Source: Paenibacillus sabuli (GTDB taxonomy: Bacteria > Bacillota > Bacilli > Paenibacillales > Paenibacillaceae). From it: a DNA stretch of 39,998 bases. The position numbers were made by a program, and so were the translations under genes. The DNA lies in contig NZ_JACXIZ010000058.1 of the NCBI RefSeq assembly GCF_014705605.1, positions 1 to 39,998 on the forward strand. Reading direction: 5' to 3'. Shown here piece after piece: positions 9,226 to 17,703 of the stretch. How positions within the stretch are numbered: position 1 is the first letter of the stretch; each line of letters starts with the position of its first letter. The notes below the pieces were generated by a model. That model made no database searches, was not told the DNA's origin, and worked only from the letters and a program-made list of their open reading frames with translations.

Positions 9226-11034
9226 ATGAGCGAACAGTTCGACACGACCAAGCTGCTTTTTGTTCTGCTGGCCTTGCTGATCAGCATCTTGTCTTCCTAT
9301 ACGATGTTTCAGCTGATCGGCAACCTGCGGGCCTGGCGCGGCCCGCGCCGCAGAGTCTGGCTGTTCGGGGCGGCCGCCGTATTCGGACTCGGCGTGACCG
9401 TCGGCCATTTCCTGATCATGATTGCGGCCGAAGCGATGATCACGATCGACGGCTCGATCTGTCTGCTGCTGCTGATCGCCACTTTGCTGGCCTACGCCTC
9501 CTTCCGCGTGCTCGCGGGAGGTCTTCACCCGGCGCTGCGTCTGGCTGCGGCCAGCCTGCTGCTGGCTGCGGCTTTGTGCGGGCTCTTTTACACGAGCATA
9601 CTCAGCGGACCGATTCGGCAGTTCGAGCTGCATCACGAGTATATGGGGATCACGATGCTGGTCACTTGGGCGGGCGTTTTTGCCTCCTATGCGGCATTCA
9701 ACATCGCGCGGGGCTACTCGATTCTGGCGGGGACGATCATGCTGGGCGTGACGACGATTGCGATGCAATTGCTCGGCATCGACGCCGTCCAAGTGGAATA
9801 CGCGGCGATCATGACGGCGGATCGGCTCCGCGAGACGCTGACGCAGCTCATGCTGCTGCTGGGCATCGGGACGCTGCTGGTGACGGGCTTTTGCCTGGTG
9901 ACCTGGCTGACGAACAAGCGATTGGAGCAGGTAGGCGAGCAATATCGGCTGCTGGTGGAGAATTCCATCGACATGATCGCGATTATCTGCGAAGGGCAGT
10001 GGCGCTACGTCAACCGCTCCGGCCTGCGGCTATTCGAAGCCGATGCGCCGGAAGACCTGATCGGCAAGTCGATCTACGGCTACCTGCATCCTAAGCACCA
10101 TCGGGCGGCGCGCGCCAGATTAAAGTCGCTGGAGCCGGAGGCGGCGCATGCGCCGAGCGAGCAGGAATGGTACACGGTCAAGGGCAAGCCGCTCTATACC
10201 GAGGTGGTCGAGACGCTGACGACGCTGGCGGGCAAGCCGGCGGTGCAGGTCATCATTCGGGACATTTCCGAACGCAAAAAAAACGAGGAATTGCTGATCA
10301 ATTCCGAAAAGCTGTATGTAGCGGGTCAGTTGGCCGCCGGCATCGCCCACGAGATCCGCAATCCGCTCACCTCGCTCAAGGGCTTCCTGCAGCTGATCGT
10401 CTCGGGCCGCAGCGCCAACAAAAATTACTACGACATCATGAAGTCCGAGCTGGTGCGGATCGAATCGATCGTCAGCGAGCTGCTGATGCTGTCCAAGCCG
10501 CAGGTCTACGAGCTGGCCTACAAGGATGTGCGTCAGATCATGGGCGATACGATCACGCTGCTCGAGGCCCAGGCGACGCTGCACGATATCGAGCTGTCGG
10601 CATCCTACGATCCGGAGCCGCTCTGGATCTACGGCGTGGAGAATCAGGTGAAGCAGGTCTTCATCAACGTGCTGAAAAATGCAATCGAAGTCATGAGCGA
10701 AGGCGGCCGCATCACCATCGCGTGTATACGGAAGGAAGAGGAGGTTGTGGTACGCATCTCCGATCAGGGGCCGGGCATCGCGGAGGAGCAATTGGCCAAG
10801 ATGGGGCAGCCCTTCTATACGACCAAGGACAAAGGGACCGGGCTCGGCCTCATGGTCAGCTACAAAATCGTGGACAATCATCACGGCCGCATTCGGGCGC
10901 ACAGCGAGCTCGGCACGGGGACGACGATGGAGATCGCGCTGCCGTATGCCCGTCGGCAGACGTCCGGCGAAGCCGCGGACAACGTCACGTCCATTCACCG
11001 GTTCCGCCCGGAGGGCGGCGGCACGCCGCAATAG
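9226..11034 (+). CDS. Membrane sensor histidine kinase, MHYT-like + PAS + HisKA + HATPase
   Basis: The 602-residue kinase has about seven membrane helices over residues 8-228 arranged like an MHYT sensor, though the metal-binding MHYxGM motifs are degenerate (VGHFLIM at 59-65, AMQLLGID near 179). A PAS domain follows (about 240-350), then HisKA with AHEIRNPLTSLKGFLQLI and phosphoacceptor His375, and a HATPase domain with NVLKNAIEVM (N box), DQGPGI (G1) and TGLGLMVSYKIVDNH (G2). The H box and PAS arrangement resemble the KinA-KinE sporulation kinases, which phosphorylate Spo0F. No response regulator is adjacent, so it is an orphan kinase, also typical of that group. ATG at 9226 follows GAGGGGA; ATG at 9196 is an in-frame alternative without a site. 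A sigma-H-like promoter lies upstream. Confidence 0.88.
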   Translation: MSEQFDTTKLLFVLLALLISILSSYTMFQLIGNLRAWRGPRRRVWLFGAAAVFGLGVTVGHFLIMIAAEAMITIDGSICLLLLIATLLAYASFRVLAGGLHPALRLAAASLLLAAALCGLFYTSILSGPIRQFELHHEYMGITMLVTWAGVFASYAAFNIARGYSILAGTIMLGVTTIAMQLLGIDAVQVEYAAIMTADRLRETLTQLMLLLGIGTLLVTGFCLVTWLTNKRLEQVGEQYRLLVENSIDMIAIICEGQWRYVNRSGLRLFEADAPEDLIGKSIYGYLHPKHHRAARARLKSLEPEAAHAPSEQEWYTVKGKPLYTEVVETLTTLAGKPAVQVIIRDISERKKNEELLINSEKLYVAGQLAAGIAHEIRNPLTSLKGFLQLIVSGRSANKNYYDIMKSELVRIESIVSELLMLSKPQVYELAYKDVRQIMGDTITLLEAQATLHDIELSASYDPEPLWIYGVENQVKQVFINVLKNAIEVMSEGGRITIACIRKEEEVVVRISDQGPGIAEEQLAKMGQPFYTTKDKGTGLGLMVSYKIVDNHHGRIRAHSELGTGTTMEIALPYARRQTSGEAADNVTSIHRFRPEGGGTPQ

Positions 11035-11044
11035 GCGCGCCTGC

Positions 11045-11647
11045 TCAAGTCTGAAAACGCAGCTCCAGTTTTTTGCCGAAGAACCACATGCCGAGCAGCA
11101 CGGCGGCGGCCACCAGGAGGCGCCACGGCTCGGTGACGATGTCGGTAATGTCGAAGCTGATCAGCGAGATGCTGGTGATCATTACCGCCTTGCCGAGCAG
11201 GATCGCAATCGTAAACGTGCGCGGCGGCACGCCGCTCAGGCCGGCCGCAAGATTGATCAGCGACGACGGCGTAAAGGGGAAGCAGGCGAGCAGAAAAATC
11301 GGCGTGAAGCCCTTCTCCTCGATCCAGCGGAAGAAGCGGTCGCTCCCCGGAAAGCGACGGCGCAGCCACGACCCGAAGCGGCCGCCGAGCGTACGCGCAA
11401 CCCAGAAGACGAGTAGACAGCCGACCGAGACGCCGATCCAGGAATAGAGAATGCCCAGCCCCAGCCCATAAATATTCGCATTGGCCGCGACGATCAGCAG
11501 GAGCGGCAAAAACGGCAGCATCGCCTCGACGATCGGCGCCGCAATGCCTGGCAGCGGGCCCCATGCCGCGTAGCTCTCAAGCGTATGCTGCAGCTGCTCC
11601 GGCTCCATATGGCGCAGCTCGCGAATCCATTCGTACAATTGACTCAT
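11045..11647 (-). CDS. VTT-domain (TVP38/DedA-like) membrane protein
   Basis: This 200-residue multi-pass membrane protein contains a VTT (formerly SNARE-associated) domain: ANANIYGLGLGILYSWIGVSVGCLLVF, then the conserved region FPFTPSSLINLAAGLSGVPP with the two prolines and glycine of the family, and further helices after it. Relatives act as lipid scramblases or flippases, including for undecaprenyl phosphate in the DedA branch, but no specific substrate can be read here. ATG at 11647 shares one base with the stop of the upstream MFS gene (TGATG), so the two are co-translated. It converges with the sensor kinase gene, ten bases from its stop. Confidence 0.85.
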   Translation of the reverse strand: MSQLYEWIRELRHMEPEQLQHTLESYAAWGPLPGIAAPIVEAMLPFLPLLLIVAANANIYGLGLGILYSWIGVSVGCLLVFWVARTLGGRFGSWLRRRFPGSDRFFRWIEEKGFTPIFLLACFPFTPSSLINLAAGLSGVPPRTFTIAILLGKAVMITSISLISFDITDIVTEPWRLLVAAAVLLGMWFFGKKLELRFQT

Positions 11648-12819
11648 CACAGCCCATCCATCCTTTGCCCGAAAACGAAATAAAACAAACCGATCAAACC
11701 AAATAAAATGGCGCTGACGACGACCACCGGCGTCTCGCCGTGCAGGGAGGCGAGCACGCCGCCCAGCACCGGACCGACCATGACGCCGATGCCCTCGATT
11801 GTAGACATCAGGCCCCAGCCGAGGCCTTGCTGCTGCGGCGGGATATAGGCGGCCAGCAGCGCGTTCCAGGCGGGCAATACGGCGGCGTAGGAGCAGCCCA
11901 GGACGGCGGCCAGCGCGAGGCATGCCCAGACGGGCGGCTGCGCGGTCAACGCATACAACGTCAGCGCGAACAGGCCGAAGCCGGCCACCAGGAACCATTT
12001 TTTGCCCCCCACCCGATCCGAGAGGCGACCCATCGGCATCAGCCCCGCCACCGTGCATAGCCCCCCCGCCATCAACAAGAAGGAATACTGCGAGCTGCCG
12101 ATGCCGAGTTGCTTCTCGGCAAAGCTGGGCAGGATCGGGACGAGCATCGCGGCGCCGGTCGTCTGCAGGATCATGCCCGGCAGGAGCGGACGCAGCTGCC
12201 GCAGCTTGTCTCCGAGGATCGCCAGCTGACTGCGCAGCGGCACGGTGCGCACCGTCTGGACCGTGCGATTGGTGATCAGCAGCGACAGCGCCCACGCAGC
12301 CAGCGAGAGCGCGACCAGCAAGAAGTAAGTGAAGCGCGCGCTCGTGTCCAGCAGCCAATTGCAGACGATCGGCCCGGCGCCCAGGCCGACGAACCAGATC
12401 GTGTAGAGGAAGCCCATCTTGGTGGCGCGCCGCTCGTCCGTGACCTTCATCAGGCAGACGATCCAGATCGGCGAGACGCCGATGCCGTACAAGGCGGAAG
12501 CGGTAATGACGAGCCATGGCGCTATGGCGCTGCCGAGCAGGACGACGCCGCACAAGGAGATCAGCAGCCCGGTATGCACGACGAAGCGTACCGAAAAGCG
12601 ATCCAGCAAATAGCCGATGGCCAGCTTGAGCGCGGTGTCGGTCAAATAATGCGCGGTGATCGCGATGCCGATGACGTCGAGCGAGAGGCCGAGCACTTTT
12701 TCGCCGTAAATGGGCAGGAAGCTGATCAGCAGCGCGCCGCGTACGAAATCGACCAAGAGCAAAATCAGTGCGAGCAGCAGCATTTCGGGACCGAACAGAC
12801 CGCGTGGCAATCCTTTCAA
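11647..12819 (-). CDS. Major facilitator superfamily transporter
   Basis: The 390-residue protein has twelve predicted membrane helices in two halves. Loop 2-3 has the MFS motif A region as GYLLDRFSVRF, and the second half has the counterpart GRLSDRVGGKK near residue 265. Helix 5 carries GLGAGPIVCNWLL, like motif C of drug antiporters, so an efflux role is plausible; substrate unknown. The start is TTG at 12819, about eleven bases after AAGGAG; a GTG ten bases further upstream belongs to another frame. A strong sigma-A promoter lies just upstream. It forms a two-gene unit with the VTT protein. Confidence 0.87.
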   Translation of the reverse strand: MKGLPRGLFGPEMLLLALILLLVDFVRGALLISFLPIYGEKVLGLSLDVIGIAITAHYLTDTALKLAIGYLLDRFSVRFVVHTGLLISLCGVVLLGSAIAPWLVITASALYGIGVSPIWIVCLMKVTDERRATKMGFLYTIWFVGLGAGPIVCNWLLDTSARFTYFLLVALSLAAWALSLLITNRTVQTVRTVPLRSQLAILGDKLRQLRPLLPGMILQTTGAAMLVPILPSFAEKQLGIGSSQYSFLLMAGGLCTVAGLMPMGRLSDRVGGKKWFLVAGFGLFALTLYALTAQPPVWACLALAAVLGCSYAAVLPAWNALLAAYIPPQQQGLGWGLMSTIEGIGVMVGPVLGGVLASLHGETPVVVVSAILFGLIGLFYFVFGQRMDGL

Positions 12820-12838
12820 CTCGTCTCACGCTCCTTCC

Positions 12839-12867
12839 ATTATAGAATTACTATCCATTATGGACAA
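12839..12867 (-). promoter_or_regulatory. Sigma-A promoter for the MFS-VTT unit
   Basis: On the minus strand TTGTCC (12867-12862), 17 bases, then TATAAT (12844-12839), about 20 bases before the TTG start. The remaining 12868-13080 holds only a TATACT hexamer at 12992 (plus strand) that may serve the aldo/keto reductase, without a convincing -35. Confidence 0.75.
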
Positions 12868-13080
12868 CGTCGGCGGTCGCCATGCCGTATACCTGGGATT
12901 ACCCGCCAGACGGCGCTGCGAAAGCATGGGAGATCAACGGGCGCCAGAACGCTCTGGCAGGCCGGACTAGCCCCGCGGTCGCCGATTGCATTATACTACA
13001 GGTGTGTCCGTGCGGCCAGCAGGCGACGGCGTCCGCGGGCCGCACGCAAAATTTGAACCGGTAAGGAGCGTGAAGCAAGC

Positions 13081-14055
13081 ATGCAATACACGGCGTTGGG
13101 CCGGTCCGGTCTCAAGGTGAGCCGGCTGTGCCTGGGTACGATGAATTTTGGCGTAGAGACGGAGCAGCAGGAAGCGTTTCGCATTATGGATGCGGCGCTG
13201 GACGCGGGCATCAATTTTTTTGATACGGCTAATGTATACGGCAGGGAGAATCGGGGCCTCACTGAGGAGATCCTCGGGCGCTGGTTCGCCCAGGGCGGCG
13301 GTCGGCGCGAGCGCACGGTGCTGGCGACGAAGTTCCACGGCGACATGTCGGATGCGGCGGACGGCCCCAACGGGTCGCGCGGCTTGTCCGCATACAAGCT
13401 GAAGCGCCACCTGGAAGGCTCGCTGCGACGGCTCCAGACCGATCATATCGAGCTCTATCAGATGCATCATATCGACCGCAGCGTCAGCTGGACCGAGCTG
13501 TGGGGCGCCTACGAGACTGCGATCGCCCAGGGCAAAGTCGGCTACGCCGGCTCGAGCAATTTCGCCGGATGGGATCTGGCCGTGGCGCAGGGCGAGGCCA
13601 AGGCGCGCGGCTTCCTCGGGCTCGTCTCCGAGCAGCACAAGTACAACCTGCTGTGCCGGCTGCCGGAGCTGGAGGTGCTGCCGGCTGCACAGGCGCACGG
13701 CATCGGCATCATCCCGTGGAGCCCGCTGGACGGCGGCTTGCTCGCCGGCAACGCGCTGCGCGGCGGGGCCGGCAAGCGCAGCGGCAACATGGAGCGGGTA
13801 GAGAAGCATCGCCGCCAGCTGGAGCAATTCCGCGCGCTCAGCGACGAGCTTGGCTCGCGCGAGGACGTGGTCGCGCTGGCCTGGCTGCTCGCCAACCCCG
13901 CCGTGACGGCGCCGATTATCGGCGTGCGCACGATGGAGCAGTTCGAACGCTCGCTCGAAGCGGTTGAACTGCAGCTGGACGATACCGTCCTGGCCCGGCT
14001 GGACGAGATCTTCCCGGGACCGGGCGGAACGGCGCCGGTCGCTTATGCCTGGTAA
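13081..14055 (+). CDS. Aldo/keto reductase
   Basis: A 324-residue NADPH-dependent (beta/alpha)8 oxidoreductase of the AKR superfamily. The catalytic tetrad is complete: Asp48 and Tyr53 in FFDTANVYG, Lys84 in LATKFHG and His129 in LYQMHHID. The start MQYTALGRSGLKVSRLCLGTM and the insert after the lysine (MSDAADGPNGSRG) resemble the potassium-channel-beta-like/YghZ branch, which reduces aldehydes such as methylglyoxal. AAGGAG lies 12 bases before the ATG. It stands alone, convergent with ilvA, and no substrate can be inferred from neighbours. Confidence 0.92.
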   Translation: MQYTALGRSGLKVSRLCLGTMNFGVETEQQEAFRIMDAALDAGINFFDTANVYGRENRGLTEEILGRWFAQGGGRRERTVLATKFHGDMSDAADGPNGSRGLSAYKLKRHLEGSLRRLQTDHIELYQMHHIDRSVSWTELWGAYETAIAQGKVGYAGSSNFAGWDLAVAQGEAKARGFLGLVSEQHKYNLLCRLPELEVLPAAQAHGIGIIPWSPLDGGLLAGNALRGGAGKRSGNMERVEKHRRQLEQFRALSDELGSREDVVALAWLLANPAVTAPIIGVRTMEQFERSLEAVELQLDDTVLARLDEIFPGPGGTAPVAYAW

Positions 14056-14084
14056 CGGCAGGCTCCCGGGCAGCGCGTCCTCAG

Positions 14085-15362
14085 CTAGATCAGCAAATTA
14101 AACAGCAGCGGATCCTTGTTAAGCTCGATGAACCGGAACCCCTTGCTGCGCATGCGCGCGATCAGCAGCTCGTAATCGTCGCGCTGCCTCAGCTCGATGC
14201 CGACGAGAGCGGGCCCGTTGTCCTTGTTGTGCTGCTTGGTATACTCGAAGCGGGTGATGTCGTCGCCCGGCCCGAGCACATCGTCCAGGAATTCCCGCAG
14301 CGCCCCGGCGCGCTGCGGGAAATTGACCATGAAATAGTGCTTGATCCCCTCGTACATGAGCGAGCGCTCCTTGATCTCCTGCATGCGGTCGATGTCATTG
14401 TTGCCGCCGCTGACGACGCAGACGACAGTCTTGCCGGCGATCGCCTCCCGGTACTGGTCCAGCGCCGCGATCGGCAGGGCGCCCGCGGGCTCGGCGACGA
14501 TGGCGCTCTCGTTGTACAGATCGAGCAGCGTCGTGCACACCTTGCCCTCCGCGACGACGGCGGTCTCGTCGAGCAGCTCGCGGCACAGGGCGAAGGTCAG
14601 CTCGCCCACCTTCTTGACGGCAGCCCCGTCGACGAACTTGTCGATCTCCTCCAGCGGCGTCACCGCGCCGGCCTCCAGCGAGGCCCGCATCGACGGCGCG
14701 CCCTCCGGCTCGACCCCGACCAGGCGTACGCCCGGCGCGGCTTGCTTCAGGTAAGCGCCGACCCCGGCCGCCAGACCGCCCCCGCCCACAGTGACGAATA
14801 CATAGTCGAGCTGCTGCTGCAGCTCGTCGACGATTTCCATGCCGATCGTGCCGTTGCCGGCGATAATTTTGGCGTCGTCGAACGGATGGATAAACGCCAT
14901 ATCCTCCCGCTGACTGGCTGCTATCGCTTCCGCATAGGCATCGTCGAACGTATCGCCGGTGAGCACGATTTCGACCGCGTCGCCTCCAAAGAACGCAACC
15001 TGCCGGACCTTCTGGCGCGGGGTGGTGCTGGGCATGTAGATCTTGCCGGGCACGCCGAGCGACTGGCAGGAGTAGGCGACGCCTTGCGCATGATTGCCGG
15101 CGCTGGCGCAGATGACGCCGCGCTCCAGTTGCTCGCGCGGCAGCGACCGCATCAAGTAATACGCCCCTCGGATCTTGAAGGAGCGCACCACCTGCAGATC
15201 CTCCCGTTTGAGCAGGACGCGGCAGCCGTATCGCTCCGACAACACGCGGCTGTACTGCAGCGGGGTACGGACGATGACCTCCTTCAACTGATGCTGTGCA
15301 AACACGATCTCCTCCAGAGCAACGCCCCTCCGCGCGACGCCATACCTCTCGTTCGTATCCAT
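14085..15362 (-). CDS. ilvA: Threonine dehydratase (threonine ammonia-lyase)
   Basis: IlvA converts threonine to 2-oxobutanoate and ammonia with PLP, the first step to isoleucine. The 425-residue protein has the PLP lysine in SFKIRGAYYL (Lys63), the SAGNHAQGVAY loop near 88-97, the phosphate-binding GGGGLAAG at 193-200, and a C-terminal ACT-like regulatory domain of about 85 residues (HYFMVNFPQRAGALREFLDD onward). A single regulatory domain is the short Bacillus-type form. I placed the start at ATG 15362, just after GGAGGAG; the frame stays open upstream only because it crosses the T-box leader. Expression should be controlled by that leader. It stands apart from other ilv genes in this window. 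Confidence 0.94.
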   Translation of the reverse strand: MDTNERYGVARRGVALEEIVFAQHQLKEVIVRTPLQYSRVLSERYGCRVLLKREDLQVVRSFKIRGAYYLMRSLPREQLERGVICASAGNHAQGVAYSCQSLGVPGKIYMPSTTPRQKVRQVAFFGGDAVEIVLTGDTFDDAYAEAIAASQREDMAFIHPFDDAKIIAGNGTIGMEIVDELQQQLDYVFVTVGGGGLAAGVGAYLKQAAPGVRLVGVEPEGAPSMRASLEAGAVTPLEEIDKFVDGAAVKKVGELTFALCRELLDETAVVAEGKVCTTLLDLYNESAIVAEPAGALPIAALDQYREAIAGKTVVCVVSGGNNDIDRMQEIKERSLMYEGIKHYFMVNFPQRAGALREFLDDVLGPGDDITRFEYTKQHNKDNGPALVGIELRQRDDYELLIARMRSKGFRFIELNKDPLLFNLLI

Positions 15363-15398
15363 GACTAGACTCCTCCTGTCCAAGCTGCAAATGAATTT

Positions 15399-15700
15399 AA
15401 AAAAAAGCCCCGCCCCAATAGGGACGAGACTATTGCTCGCGATACCACCCTGATTCCGCCGGAGTCTCCGGGCACAAGCCCTGCGAGACCGCCCGAAGGC
15501 ACTCTGTTCACGTACAAGCATACGTGTTCCCGGTAACGGGGGACGATCGTCCGCGCCTACCGCGTCCCGCATTGGATCGGAACGCTTCGACGCAAATTCT
15601 CGGGGAGGATATTCGAGCGCGCGGCGGCCGCCGGCTCGCAGCGAGTTGCCGGCTCTCTGGAGACCGCACGATCGGCTCTACTTGTTCCCGTCATCGAATG
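15399..15700 (-). promoter_or_regulatory. T-box riboswitch leader of ilvA, probable Ile specifier
   Basis: On the minus strand the T-box core AGGGTGGTATCGCG (15451-15438) is followed by a terminator: GTCTCGTCCC (15430-15421) pairs, with G-U pairs, with GGGGCGGGGC (15416-15407) and eight T residues follow. Upstream, GACGGGAACAAGTAG marks the start of stem I near 15695. A GAATATC segment puts an ATC codon at 15610-15608, where the specifier should be. That fits isoleucine and the gene controlled, but the exact specifier is an inference from position, not from a computed fold. Uncharged tRNA binding would allow read-through into ilvA. Confidence 0.9.
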
Positions 15701-15715
15701 CATATGATTACTCCC

Positions 15716-15744
15716 GTTATACGCCTGTTGGCCGCAAATGTCAA
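15716..15744 (-). promoter_or_regulatory. Sigma-A promoter of the ilvA T-box transcript
   Basis: On the minus strand TTGACA (15744-15739), 17 bases, then TATAAC (15721-15716). Transcription would start near 15709, right before the T-box leader. The stretch 15745-15896 has no gene that I can support. Confidence 0.85.
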
Positions 15745-15896
15745 CACCAGCTGCGGCGGCCGCCCGCGCGTGCCGGCCAAAGGGAAAATTCAAGCAGGCA
15801 ATAGCGGCATGAGGATGCATTTTCCGTTAAAAAAAGCGCTTTATCTGGAATGATACTATAGTCTTGGTAACGCTTTGTAAAATAGGCCTAAAGTTG

Positions 15897-15925
15897 TTGA
15901 CTTGAAGGAGGGATTCTGGTTTACT
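15897..15925 (+). promoter_or_regulatory. Possible promoter of the pil operon
   Basis: TTGACT (15897-15902), 17 bases, then TTTACT (15920-15925), 76 bases upstream of pilB. The -10 matches only four of six positions, so this is tentative. Confidence 0.4.
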
Positions 15926-16001
15926 GAGGGTATTAATGAACGTAAATGGAAAATGGAGACTTTAGACTTATGCGACTATAGCTGCACAAGGAGGGCGTAA
16001 C

Positions 16002-17672
16002 ATGGCGGTGTCTCGCAAGCGAATCGGAGATTTGCTGGTAGAGTCGGGCGCGATCACCGAAGCGCAGCTTCAGCAGGCGCTGCAGCAGCAGCGCGACCTG
16101 AAAATGCGGCTCGGCGACGTGCTCATTACCCAGGGCTTCCTGACGCAGCAGCAATTCATCGAGGCGCTCGAATTCCAGCTCGGCATCCCGCACGTGCAGC
16201 TCTATCGGCACAAGATCGAGTCCAAGGTAATCGGCCTGATCCCGCAGCGGCTGGCGGAGCAGCACGGCGTGCTGCCGGTACGCGTGGAGGGCAACCGCCT
16301 CGTCGTGGCCATGGCGGACCCGCTCGATTACTTCGCCATCGACGAGCTGCGGATGGCTACGGGACTGCGCGTCGAGCCGGTCATCGCCTCGCGCGACGAG
16401 CTGCAGCGGGCGATCAAGCGCTACTACGGGCTCCAGGAGTCGATCGAGCAGATCAGTCAGGACCTGCGCGAGGAGCAGACGGCGCCGCCGGAAGAGGCGG
16501 AGGACGATTCGCCGGTCGTCAAGACGGTCAATCAGATTATCCTGCAGGCGGTGCAGGCGGGGGCGAGCGACATTCACTTCGACCCGCAGGAGGACAGCCT
16601 GCGCATCCGCTTCCGCGTGGACGGCATCCTGCGCACCGAGCGCACGCTGCCGCTGGCGATGCAGCCGGTCATCGCGGCCCGCATCAAGATCATGGCCGCG
16701 CTCAACGTCGCCGAGCGCCGCGTGCCGCAGGACGGTCGCGTGGAGCAGGAGATCGAATACCGCAAGATCGATATCCGGGTGGCCACATTGCCGACGATCC
16801 ACGGCGAAAAAGTGGTGATGCGCGTGCTCGACCTCGGCCTGGCGCTGCTCGACGTCGACCGCCTGGCCTTCACGACGGCCAACCGCGACGCCTTCGTCCG
16901 GCAGATCGCACAGCCGCACGGCGTCGTGCTGATCACCGGCCCGACCGGCAGCGGCAAGACGACGACGCTCTATGCCGCGCTCTCGCGGCTCAATGCGGAC
17001 AGCGTCAACATCATGACCGTCGAGGACCCGGTCGAGTACCAGCTCCAGGGCGTCAATCAGATGCAGATCAACAACGTCACCGGGCTCAGCTTCGCGCGCG
17101 GGCTGCGGGCGATGCTGCGACAGGATCCGGACATCGTCATGGTGGGCGAGATTCGCGACGCCGAGACCGCCGAGATCGCAGTGCGCGCGGCGATGACCGG
17201 TCATCTCGTGCTCAGCACGCTGCATACGAACAGCGCCGTGAACGCGATCAGCCGGCTGCTCGACATGGGGATCGAGCCGTTCCTCATCTCCTCGGCGATC
17301 ACCTGCATCGTCGCACAGCGGCTCGTACGCGAGAATTGCCCGGCCTGCTCGTCCGCTTACGAGCCGCTGCCGGAGGAGCGCGCGCTGCTGGAGCGGCACG
17401 GCATCGCGCCGGGCCAGCTGCGCCGCGGCGCGGGCTGTGCCGAGTGCGGCCGCACCGGCTACAAGGGGCGGTTCGCCATTCACGAGGTGCTGACCGTGGA
17501 CAATGCGCTGCGCGCGATGATCCTCGGCAAGCGCACCGACGGCGAGTACCTCCAGCATGCGATTCAGCGCGGCCTGATCGTGCCGATGCTGCGCGACGGT
17601 CTCGCCAAGGCGGCCGAGGGCCGCACCACGATCGCCGAGGTGCATCGCGTCACGAGCTACGACGAGTCATGA
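16002..17672 (+). CDS. pilB: PilB, type IV pilus assembly ATPase
   Basis: PilB is the cytoplasmic hexameric ATPase that drives pilus extension. The 556-residue protein has an N-terminal T2SSE_N/MshEN domain (RIGDLLVESGAITEAQL onward), a linker, then the secretion ATPase core: Walker A GPTGSGKT at 313-320, Asp box EDPVEYQ near 341, Walker B DIVMVGEIRD near 377-386 and the HIS box HLVLSTLHTN near 401. Two cysteine pairs, CPAC (446-449) and CAEC (479-482), form the zinc site typical of PilB/GspE and absent from PilT. AAGGAGGGCG precedes the ATG. It is first of five pil genes in a row. Confidence 0.95.
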   Translation: MAVSRKRIGDLLVESGAITEAQLQQALQQQRDLKMRLGDVLITQGFLTQQQFIEALEFQLGIPHVQLYRHKIESKVIGLIPQRLAEQHGVLPVRVEGNRLVVAMADPLDYFAIDELRMATGLRVEPVIASRDELQRAIKRYYGLQESIEQISQDLREEQTAPPEEAEDDSPVVKTVNQIILQAVQAGASDIHFDPQEDSLRIRFRVDGILRTERTLPLAMQPVIAARIKIMAALNVAERRVPQDGRVEQEIEYRKIDIRVATLPTIHGEKVVMRVLDLGLALLDVDRLAFTTANRDAFVRQIAQPHGVVLITGPTGSGKTTTLYAALSRLNADSVNIMTVEDPVEYQLQGVNQMQINNVTGLSFARGLRAMLRQDPDIVMVGEIRDAETAEIAVRAAMTGHLVLSTLHTNSAVNAISRLLDMGIEPFLISSAITCIVAQRLVRENCPACSSAYEPLPEERALLERHGIAPGQLRRGAGCAECGRTGYKGRFAIHEVLTVDNALRAMILGKRTDGEYLQHAIQRGLIVPMLRDGLAKAAEGRTTIAEVHRVTSYDES

Positions 17673-17703
17673 GCGCTACGGGACCTGTGAAGGAGGCACC
17701 ACG

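Noticed and set aside
11045-12829. A single 594-residue frame on the minus strand spanning both the VTT and MFS genes
   Set aside because: The VTT protein has its own ATG at 11647 with a one-base overlap; the upstream part of this frame is an Arg/Ala-rich shadow of the MFS gene, which is the real coding frame by its membrane helices.
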